Of a DNA stretch of 64,000 nt, positions 53,826-61,154 are shown piece after piece. The notes under the pieces were generated by a model. That model worked only from the letters and a program-made list of their open reading frames with translations. It was not told the DNA's origin and searched no databases. The stretch covers positions 1-64,000 of the forward strand of contig CAZKBK010000002.1 in NCBI GenBank assembly GCA_964551035.1, read 5' to 3'. The position numbers and the translations under genes were made by a program. This DNA comes from Chryseosolibacter sp964551035. GTDB taxonomy: Bacteria; Bacteroidota; Bacteroidia; Cytophagales; Cyclobacteriaceae. Within the stretch, counting starts at the first letter, position 1. Each line of letters opens with the position of its first letter.

Positions 53826-54902
53826 ATGAACCTCAAAAGGATCAGTATCAATACCGCCCTTCCACAGAAACCAAAGGGGCGCATCCTCATCGTCTACACA
53901 GGAGGAACGTTTGGAATGACCTACGACGATGAGGGCGTACTGATTCCCTTCGACTTTGGTCTGATCCTCGAACACCTGCCCACCCTGAGAAATCTTGCTC
54001 TTGAACTGACGGTGGTTTCCTTCGAAGTTCCCATCGACTCGTCCAACATGCATCCGGCACACTGGCAATTGCTTGCCCGCGTCATCTATGACAACTACGC
54101 CGAACACGACGGCTTCGTTATTCTCCATGGCACTGACACCATGGCGCACACCGCCTCGGCGCTGAGTTTCATGCTTGAGGGTCTCAGCAAACCCGTCATT
54201 TTCACTGGTGCGCAACTTCCCATTACCGAGCCCCGGTCCGATGCGCGCGAAAACCTGATCACCGCATTGGAACTCGCCTCGGCGCGACAAGGTGGAAAGC
54301 CGCGCGTGCCCGAGGTATGCATCTATTTTGATTATGAACTGTTGCGGGGCAATCGTTCCAAGAAAGTCGAGAGCATGCAGTTCGACGCATTTGATTCCAA
54401 CAACTATCCGCAACTGGCGAAAGCCGGCGTGAAGATCGAATACAACGATGCTTTTATTCGTCCTTACAGGGAGCAACCGCTCGTGTTGCACACGAAAATC
54501 GACCCGAACATCGCCATACTGAAACTTTTTCCGGGTATTACCACCGAAACGATCCGGGCCGTGCTCAACACGGGCAACCTCAAGGCTGTCATCCTGGAAA
54601 CGTACGGCTCGGGTAACGCCCCAAACTCCGCTGAACTCATAGCGGAACTTGAAGCCGCCATCGGGCGGGGCGTGCTCGTACTCAACATTTCGCAGTGTAT
54701 GGGTGGGATGGTAATGCAGGGACGCTACGAAACCAGCCGCGACCTCGAAGACATTGGCGTAATTGGCGGAGCCGATATGACAACCGAAGCGGCGGTAACC
54801 AAGTTGATGTTGCTGCTCGGAGAATTTGGGCCGGAGCATACGCACAAGCTGGTGGGACGAAATTTGGCCGGAGAACTTACGGATCAGGGCGTCCGTCCCT
54901 GA
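53826..54902 (+). CDS. ansA: Type I (cytoplasmic) L-asparaginase
   Basis: This 358-residue enzyme hydrolyses asparagine to aspartate and ammonia. The catalytic threonines appear in YTGGTFGM and LHGTDTMAHTASAL. There is no signal peptide, consistent with the low-affinity type I enzyme. It ends 68 bp before tRNA-Ser. Confidence 0.93.
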   Translation: MNLKRISINTALPQKPKGRILIVYTGGTFGMTYDDEGVLIPFDFGLILEHLPTLRNLALELTVVSFEVPIDSSNMHPAHWQLLARVIYDNYAEHDGFVILHGTDTMAHTASALSFMLEGLSKPVIFTGAQLPITEPRSDARENLITALELASARQGGKPRVPEVCIYFDYELLRGNRSKKVESMQFDAFDSNNYPQLAKAGVKIEYNDAFIRPYREQPLVLHTKIDPNIAILKLFPGITTETIRAVLNTGNLKAVILETYGSGNAPNSAELIAELEAAIGRGVLVLNISQCMGGMVMQGRYETSRDLEDIGVIGGADMTTEAAVTKLMLLLGEFGPEHTHKLVGRNLAGELTDQGVRP

Positions 54903-54970
54903 ATGCCGGACGACGCTTGCAAACGGCCATTTTTATTGATTTATTTGTGCCCTCAAACGAGAATCAACCT

Positions 54971-55057
54971 GGAGAGGTGTCCGAGTGGTTGAAGGAGCAC
55001 GCCTGGAAAGTGTGTATGCGGGAAACCGTATCGAGGGTTCGAATCCCTCTCTCTCCG
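54971..55057 (+). tRNA. tRNA-Ser(GGA)
   Basis: An 87-nt class II tRNA. Acceptor stem GGAGAGG pairs with TCTCTCC and the discriminator is G55057. The D stem is TCC/GGA. The anticodon stem CACGC/GTGTG (54998-55002 and 55010-55014) carries loop CTGGAAA with anticodon GGA at 55005-55007. The T arm is GAGGG/CCCTC with loop TTCGAAT. The long variable arm is typical of tRNA-Ser. CCA is not encoded. Confidence 0.97.
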
Positions 55058-55362
55058 CTGTGCCCGCCGAAACGTTCTTTGATCGCCGTAGCCTTGGCGA
55101 AGGAGATAGCGAAGGCGGGCTTCGCCCCAACGAACACTCCTTTTCCGCAAATCTCATTGCGGCTTCGGCGGACGCGGTCCGCTTTTTTCGTGTTCGGCGC
55201 GGTGCCGCGCTTGCGGGGGCAAAAGGGCAGAACAAAAATGTAAGCGTCCGTCATTGTCGCCGTGCAGACGGACGATGGCATTTTCCTGCCGATGTCCCAT
55301 TTCCTCGTTTTTGAATTCCACCCGATTCTTTCGTATTTTCAAGCTTAAGCCACTGCTACGCC
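55058..55362. other. 305-bp intergenic segment after tRNA-Ser
   Basis: No convincing gene is seen. It holds a hairpin (GCGAAG 55109-55114, CTTCGC 55120-55125) inside a GC-rich, CGCCGTAGCCTTGGCGAAGG-like stretch that resembles repetitive intergenic elements, and the promoter of the CHAT gene near its end. Confidence 0.5.
55311..55341 (+). promoter_or_regulatory. Candidate promoter of the TPR-CHAT gene
   Basis: TTTTTG (TTG 55311-55313), 20 bp, then TATTTTCA (55334-55341; two mismatches to TAnnTTTG). The ATG follows 22 bp later. Moderate match only. Confidence 0.35.
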
Positions 55363-58300
55363 ATGCGGGGAATCCTTTCACTGATTCTATGTGCGATTAT
55401 CGTCAACGTCAACAGCCAGGACCGCCCAACCACGGATCCTGAAGTACTCTATGCGCTCGGGCAACAACTTTACGATAATGGAAAGTACAACGACGCGGCG
55501 GACACCCTGCGTGTTGCGGCAGCACTTTTCGTCGGGAAGGCCGACATCTCCGGCCAGATAAAAGCCCAACAACTCCATGGTGAATGCCTTGCCAACCTTT
55601 CGCGTTGCGAGGAGGCGCTGGACATCCTTTCCAAAACCCTGGAACTGGCGAAGGCCAACTTTGCGGAGGATACACGCGAGGTGGCCGACGGCTACTACTA
55701 CCTCGCCCGGGCCACGGGGGGCTGCGCGCGAAAGTGGGAAGAGGCCGTCGGGCTTATGAACAAGTCGACGGCGTTGAAACGCAAGGTCTATGGTGAGGAT
55801 ATGCCCGAGGTTGCGCTCAACCATACGTTCATGGGGTACATGCAGCACAATCTCGGACGATACGACAGCGCTATCCACTACCTGGACATCGCCCTTCAGA
55901 TCGGCAAGGATCAATCGCCGGAAGACGAAGTGGAAACTTCCAACGTACTGTTCCATCTCGGCAACGCCTACATGATGAAGGGGGACCTGGCGCGGGCACT
56001 TGAGTTGGAGTTGCAGTCCCTCGCGATTCGTGAGGTGAAGCTCGGGCCTGACCACGCTTCGCTTTCAAATACGATCACCGTTATTGGCGCGATCTACCAG
56101 CGCCTGGGTAATCATGAGCGCGCGCTGGAATATTTTCACAAAGGGCTCGAGATTCGGAAACGTTCTTTGGGGTTGGAACACATGAATGTAGCAGCTAGCT
56201 ATTATACCATCGGAACGGTGTACAGCAACATTTTCAACTACGACCAGGCCATTCGGTACACGCAGCAGGGTAACCGCATTACCGAGAAAGTTTATGGCGA
56301 GTCGAGTGACATCCTGCCTACGTACTATGCCTACACCGGACGACTTTATTCCCGCATCGGCGAGTACGAGACGGCCGAGGTGTTTTTTGAGGAAGCGGAA
56401 AAACAAGCTGAGAAGAATTTGAAGAGCGACCACCCGTACCTCGGGCTCGTATACAGCATGATCGCTGAATATTATTCCGAAAATGGCGTTCTCACCCACG
56501 CGACCACGTACAGCGAAAAAGCGATCCGTATATTTCAAGACGTCTATGGTAAGGGAACGGAACGCGAATCCGGCATGGTGGGTAAGCTCGCAGGCTGCTA
56601 CCTGAAAAACGGACAAGGCGAAAAGGCGATGGAACTTTACCGGAAAGCGCTTGTCATGTTGCAAAAAAAACATGGCCCTGAAGACCCGCGGCTGGCCAAT
56701 GCCTACCATGAACTCGGCGTCGCCATCAGCAAGCAGGGGCTACCGAAACAGGCCCTTGAGCAATACCGCATGGCATTGCGCTGCCTCTCTTCCCAACCGG
56801 AAACCTTGAAGGATATCTATGCAAACCCGGCGCCCGAACATCTGGGGAATAGGTTCAGGGCATTGAACATAGGCGTAAGCAAAGTGGAAGGGCTTGCCGT
56901 GTTAGCCAGGCAGGATAGCAGCGATGAAACACATCGCCATGTTCTTGAAGCCGCCGACTTTTGCATGGACCTTATCAGCGAGATCGACTTTGGCTACAAC
57001 ACTGAAAATGAGCGGACGGAACTTGAAGCGCTGAGCAGGCGGGTATTTAACCGGATGATTGATGCGGCATACGTGCTGTATGACCGAAGCGGTGATGAAG
57101 AATATGTTCGCGCGGCGTTTATTGCTTCCGAGAAGAGTCGGGCGGCGATATTGCTGGAGAGCATGCGCGATGCCAACGCGAAGAAGCTTGCAGGTGTGCC
57201 CGACAGTTTGATCGAAGAAGAACGGGACCTTAAGATATTGCTGGCCTGGCACCGTAACCAGGTTTATCGCGCCGAGAAGGCTTCCAAACGGGAAGAGGTG
57301 GAACGGCATCAACAACAAGCGTTTTACACCGACCGGCAACTTGAGCAACTCAAGCGCCGGCTGGAGGCGGGATTTCCGGCGTATTATCACTACCGGTACA
57401 CACGCCCCGAACCCAGTCTGGATCGCGTTCGGGACTTGATCGAAGGGGATACGGAGGTTGTCGAATACTATGTGGGAGATAGCGTCATCTATGCCTTTGG
57501 GATCACCGACACAAACACGAAATTCCACCGTATCCCGAAGACGGGCCTGTTGCTGTCATTGATCCGCAACTACCAACGATCGTTGTCCGATGCGCGATTC
57601 ATTATCAACCATCGCGACAGTGCCGACTATCTCTACACCCATTCGGCCGCTGCCCTCTATGATGAACTGGTCGGACCGTTGGTACAGAATCTGACGGCTG
57701 AACGCCTTGTCATTGTTCCCGATGACATCCTGGCGCAAACGAATTTTGGTGTTCTCCTTTCGGAAAAGGTTGCCGGAGGCCGTCCCGACTACCGGAGTTT
57801 ACCCTACCTGCTACGGGACTATCAGATCAGCTACGCGTACGCTACCGAATTTGTCGGCGTTGAAGCGGACGGTGGTGAATACGCGCAGCAGCATCGGTTT
57901 GCCGGCTTTGCGCCATCGTACCCGGACAACGCTTTTAGCGAAACGGATCCCCTGATCCACCCCCTGGTTGATGTCGTTGTGCGCGATGGAATGCTTCCGT
58001 TGCCGGGCGCGCAAAAAGAAGTGGAAATGATCAATTCGTTTATGGGCGGCGATACCTGGCTGGCTCAGGAAGCTACCGAAACGAACTTCAAACAGCATGC
58101 GTCGGCATATGCAGTGATCCACCTGGCCATGCACAGTTTGCTGAACAACGAGAACCCGAACTTTTCGGAACTTCTTTTCAATCCCGAGTATGATGATTTG
58201 AATGACGGTTACCTGAATGTGGCGGAGATCTACAACCTGAACCTCCGGGCAAGGATGGTGGTGCTTAGCGCGTGCAGCAGCGGGGCGGGAAAGGTGAAAC

Positions 58301-58695
58301 TTGGAGAAGGCCCGATCACCCTTTCACGGGCGTTCAGCTATGCCGGCTGCCCGAGCGTGGTGATGAGCCTTTGGAAAATTCCCGACAACGTCACGGCGGA
58401 AATCATGGCTGGATTTTACGGCGAATTGAGCGGCGGCTACAACAAGGACGAGGCGTTGCGCAATGCGCAACTCAAGTTTCTCAACGAAACAACCGATCCG
58501 ATCAACCATCACCCGTACTTTTGGGCGGGCTTTGTCGTGATGGGCGACACCACGCCGCTGCCGTCGCGGTCGTCGTACCTTATTCTGGTGGGTGGTGTGT
58601 TGTCATTGGTGCTGGTATCCGCTGCGGTGGTTGCGGTGCGGCGCCGCCGCAAGGCGGAAACTCAAAAAGCGTCCAGCATCGCTTCGGCCTCCTGA
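55363..58695 (+). CDS. Secreted, membrane-tethered TPR-CHAT protease-like protein
   Basis: The 1110-residue protein has an N-terminal signal peptide (residues 1-19, MRGILSLILCAIIVNVNSQ), about ten tetratricopeptide repeats (20-500), a charged helical middle and a C-terminal CHAT domain (about 750-1065). It ends in one transmembrane helix (about 1071-1090) followed by an Arg/Lys-rich tail. The caspase-type catalytic dyad is visible: His924 (VIHLAMHSLLN) and Cys971 (VLSACSSGAG). With a cleaved signal and a C-terminal anchor, the TPR and CHAT parts would be in the periplasm. Its 3' end overlaps the anti-sigma-like gene by 34 bp. A proteolytic role is inferred from the domain; the target is not shown. 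Confidence 0.92.
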   Translation: MRGILSLILCAIIVNVNSQDRPTTDPEVLYALGQQLYDNGKYNDAADTLRVAAALFVGKADISGQIKAQQLHGECLANLSRCEEALDILSKTLELAKANFAEDTREVADGYYYLARATGGCARKWEEAVGLMNKSTALKRKVYGEDMPEVALNHTFMGYMQHNLGRYDSAIHYLDIALQIGKDQSPEDEVETSNVLFHLGNAYMMKGDLARALELELQSLAIREVKLGPDHASLSNTITVIGAIYQRLGNHERALEYFHKGLEIRKRSLGLEHMNVAASYYTIGTVYSNIFNYDQAIRYTQQGNRITEKVYGESSDILPTYYAYTGRLYSRIGEYETAEVFFEEAEKQAEKNLKSDHPYLGLVYSMIAEYYSENGVLTHATTYSEKAIRIFQDVYGKGTERESGMVGKLAGCYLKNGQGEKAMELYRKALVMLQKKHGPEDPRLANAYHELGVAISKQGLPKQALEQYRMALRCLSSQPETLKDIYANPAPEHLGNRFRALNIGVSKVEGLAVLARQDSSDETHRHVLEAADFCMDLISEIDFGYNTENERTELEALSRRVFNRMIDAAYVLYDRSGDEEYVRAAFIASEKSRAAILLESMRDANAKKLAGVPDSLIEEERDLKILLAWHRNQVYRAEKASKREEVERHQQQAFYTDRQLEQLKRRLEAGFPAYYHYRYTRPEPSLDRVRDLIEGDTEVVEYYVGDSVIYAFGITDTNTKFHRIPKTGLLLSLIRNYQRSLSDARFIINHRDSADYLYTHSAAALYDELVGPLVQNLTAERLVIVPDDILAQTNFGVLLSEKVAGGRPDYRSLPYLLRDYQISYAYATEFVGVEADGGEYAQQHRFAGFAPSYPDNAFSETDPLIHPLVDVVVRDGMLPLPGAQKEVEMINSFMGGDTWLAQEATETNFKQHASAYAVIHLAMHSLLNNENPNFSELLFNPEYDDLNDGYLNVAEIYNLNLRARMVVLSACSSGAGKVKLGEGPITLSRAFSYAGCPSVVMSLWKIPDNVTAEIMAGFYGELSGGYNKDEALRNAQLKFLNETTDPINHHPYFWAGFVVMGDTTPLPSRSSYLILVGGVLSLVLVSAAVVAVRRRRKAETQKASSIASAS

Positions 58696-59402
58696 TGTTT
58701 GTAGTGACCATCGATCGCAATGATTTCGGACAAAACCGTCCGGGCATCATCAAATTCACCCGATTGGATTAAAGCCAGCGCCCTGTTCCACCGGGCTTGC
58801 TGAACATATCGGCTTTCGGCGATCACCCCGGAATCAAAAAGTTTAGCAGCCTCCGCAGGCTTTCCCGTGTACAGGCAAGACAGTCCCTTGTAGAAGTATA
58901 GTGTTGCCGGATCGCTGGCTACGGCGGATTGGTTAAAATGTTGAAGCGCCAGCGCGTAGTTGCCGGCGGCATATTGGTCGAGACCCATTTCAAAAGAGCC
59001 TTTGACGACGTCACCCCTCACGATACCCGAGACCGGATAGGGGTCGGCCAGCTCATCGGCGACAAGGGCCAGCACATCGGGCGAGGTGGCATTCAGACGT
59101 ACGAGAAGGGCTGCGGCGGTAACGATGAGCACCGAGGCCGCGATTTTCAACCAGAGCGGTAGGCCGGGGGGCCGCGCATTGAGCTTGGCTATCAAGGCTT
59201 CCTGGCGGACCCTGAAATTCAGGAGATATTCATCGACTTCCTGCTCATTGCGAAAGTTCTTTTCCAGGAAGATAATCCCCTGGGCGATGCTGCGGGCCGT
59301 TTCATCCTTCTCAATCAGTTCGCCGAGGTCACGGGCCGTGCGCTGATCTACCAAACCATGGAGGTAGTCGCGAATGAGGTCGTAATCATAGTGACTTGGC
59401 AT
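58662..59402 (-). CDS. Membrane protein with periplasmic TPR domain, probable anti-sigma factor
   Basis: The protein has 246 residues. A cytoplasmic N-terminal helical domain (1-80; DYDLIRDYLHGLVDQ...LGELIEKDETARSIAQGIIFLEKNF) has the helical layout of Bacteroidota anti-sigma N-termini. A single transmembrane segment (about 82-103) is followed by a periplasmic domain with TPR-like helix pairs (135-245; GNYALALQHFNQSAVASDPATLYFYKG). The gene overlaps the upstream ECF sigma gene by 17 bp, the usual coupling of sigma and anti-sigma. It is tail-to-tail with the CHAT gene, overlapping by 34 bp. I infer sigma binding; there is no zinc finger. Confidence 0.72.
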   Translation of the reverse strand: MPSHYDYDLIRDYLHGLVDQRTARDLGELIEKDETARSIAQGIIFLEKNFRNEQEVDEYLLNFRVRQEALIAKLNARPPGLPLWLKIAASVLIVTAAALLVRLNATSPDVLALVADELADPYPVSGIVRGDVVKGSFEMGLDQYAAGNYALALQHFNQSAVASDPATLYFYKGLSCLYTGKPAEAAKLFDSGVIAESRYVQQARWNRALALIQSGEFDDARTVLSEIIAIDGHYKHQEAEAMLDAF

Positions 59403-59949
59403 CTGAACTATATTGTTTAAAAAGTGTCTTCAATTTGGTGCGGGCGGCCGACTTTCTGTTCGCCACCGTCTTTTCGTTCATTCCCACGATCTGCGCCACC
59501 TCATGGTTGTCGTAACCCTGTTGATGGAGTTCCCAAATCCGGTAATCGGTTTCGTCCAGGTTCTCCCGTATGAGCTTATCGATGTTTTCCACTGAGAATG
59601 TTTCTTCAATTTCTGGATTCAGTTTTACCGGTTTTTCATAGTTCTCTTCCAGCAGCCGTCGCCGGCGCTCGGAGGTCGACCAATACGTAGCACATTCGTT
59701 CCTGGCGACGGTAAAAAGCCAGCCTTCGAAGTTGTTGATCTCCCCGGGACGCGGGTACTGCAATAGCTTCACCAGCGTTTCTGATGCCGCATTTTCGGCG
59801 AGTTCAATATTCCGGAGCCAACCCAGGCAATACGCCGTGAGGGTCTTATGGTAACACGCGTAAAGCTGGCCAAAAGCCTCTCTATCGCCGTTTACATAGC
59901 GTTCCCAAAGGGCACTCTTATCGGACTTTTTCTGATAAGAAACGAACAT
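59386..59949 (-). CDS. ECF-type RNA polymerase sigma factor
   Basis: This 187-residue protein has sigma region 2 (DREAFGQLYACYHKTLTAYCLGWL; ENAASETLVKLLQY; EGWLFTVARNECATYWSTSERRRR) and region 4 (LDETDYRIWELHQQGYDNHEVAQIVGMNEKTVANRKSAARTKLKTLF). It lies directly upstream of, and overlaps, the probable anti-sigma gene. It is divergent from the beta-helix gene (130-bp gap), which is a candidate target together with its partner. Confidence 0.94.
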   Translation of the reverse strand: MFVSYQKKSDKSALWERYVNGDREAFGQLYACYHKTLTAYCLGWLRNIELAENAASETLVKLLQYPRPGEINNFEGWLFTVARNECATYWSTSERRRRLLEENYEKPVKLNPEIEETFSVENIDKLIRENLDETDYRIWELHQQGYDNHEVAQIVGMNEKTVANRKSAARTKLKTLFKQYSSDAKSL

Positions 59950-60079
59950 TGTCCCTGCTTTAAGGAGTGTTAATGGCGGGTTTATTCCCGATCCGTAGTC
60001 AAAATATTAATTTTTTTCGAAACGTCGGGAAAATTGGCCGGATTGACACTCTTTAGCTAGTAACCTTTCCCTATACCTT

Positions 60080-61150
60080 ATGAAAACCCATTTTACCCGG
60101 CAAGTTGCAGCTTCGCTGTGCTTGCTTTCTCTTGCCCTTACGGGCGCGTCGGCACAGACTACGTGGATCGCAAATGCGAATCCGGGAGCGCCGACGGGAA
60201 CGAACGTGTTCCTGGGCGTCACGGCGATCAACGACGCCATCGCGGCGGCTTCTAACGGCGATGTGATCTATGTGGTGCCAAGCAGCACGCTTTACAATAC
60301 GGTCACCGTGTCAAAATCAGTATCGATCTTCGGCGGCGGCTTTTTTCCACAGGATCCGGGCAAGCCGGTTGCGAAGATCAACGGCGTTGCCCTCGCCGCC
60401 AGCAACAGTCGAATTTCAGGTGTGCATATCGCCGGTAATCTGACATCCTCAGCTGCCAGCATTGGCAACATCATGATCGACCGATGCAGGGTTACGTCCG
60501 TAGCGATCGGCAGCTCCGTCAATGCGATCGGCAGTCTGGTCCTGCAGAACTGCATTGTCGGTGAAGGGTATGGCTCAAACCCGATTCTCCTGAACATCAA
60601 CGTCACAAACGCGCAAATTGCCAACAACATTGTCTATTTTAACTGTTCTGGATGCAGCATTTCCGAGGTGTCGGGAGCAACCATCGAGAATAATGTTTTC
60701 GTCGCTCCCGTATCTGGTGGCACGTTCACGGCGTTTGATGACGTATCGCTGAGCAGTATCCGCAACAACATCTTCTTCGGCGTCAGGCCCATTGGAAGTG
60801 GCAGTGACTTCACCAATAATGTGTTCACACACAACATTTCGTTCAACTCAGCGGATGACGCTTTTCCAACGACGGGACACACCCTTTCCGATAATATCGC
60901 AGGACAGGACCCGCTGTTTGTGAGCATGGCGCATTCCGCTACCTTCCTGAGAAGTTATGATCTGAACCTCCAGGCGACGTCGCCGGCAAAAGGTACCGGC
61001 GTGGATGGCGGCGACATGGGCGTATTTGGCGGCGTTGTTCCATTTGATATACACGGCTCGGCGCTTCCCGCCATACAATCCGTGTCCGCGCCGAACGTCG
61101 TCGGCGAAGGTTCCGACCTCACGGTTCGCATCAGAGCCACAGGCAACTGA
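60080..61150 (+). CDS. Secreted parallel beta-helix protein
   Basis: This 356-residue protein has a signal peptide (1-25, ending ASAQ) and pectate-lyase-like right-handed beta-helix repeats (YNTVTVSKSVSIFGGG; SRISGVHIAGN; ATIENNVF; SSIRNNIFF). The end VGEGSDLTVRIRATGN carries no T9SS sorting domain. It is followed after 4 bp by the large repeat protein. The catalytic or carbohydrate-binding site is not recognisable. Paired genes of this layout are, in my recollection, recurrent in Bacteroidota, with unknown function. Confidence 0.82.
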   Translation: MKTHFTRQVAASLCLLSLALTGASAQTTWIANANPGAPTGTNVFLGVTAINDAIAAASNGDVIYVVPSSTLYNTVTVSKSVSIFGGGFFPQDPGKPVAKINGVALAASNSRISGVHIAGNLTSSAASIGNIMIDRCRVTSVAIGSSVNAIGSLVLQNCIVGEGYGSNPILLNINVTNAQIANNIVYFNCSGCSISEVSGATIENNVFVAPVSGGTFTAFDDVSLSSIRNNIFFGVRPIGSGSDFTNNVFTHNISFNSADDAFPTTGHTLSDNIAGQDPLFVSMAHSATFLRSYDLNLQATSPAKGTGVDGGDMGVFGGVVPFDIHGSALPAIQSVSAPNVVGEGSDLTVRIRATGN

Positions 61151-61154
61151 CTTC

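Noticed and set aside
53796..54845. 349-residue open frame opposite asparaginase
   Set aside because: It lies wholly antisense to a clear ansA gene; the sequence has no recognisable domains and is rich in His/Arg typical of antisense frames.
55363..58695. CHAT protein as part of a CRISPR type III-E effector
   Set aside because: No Cas7-11, CRISPR array or Csx30/31 is present; only the logic is shared.
60080..61150. Beta-helix protein as a truncated T9SS protein
   Set aside because: It has a clean stop, and the next gene starts four bases later in another frame with its own signal peptide, so it is a complete partner rather than a broken gene.
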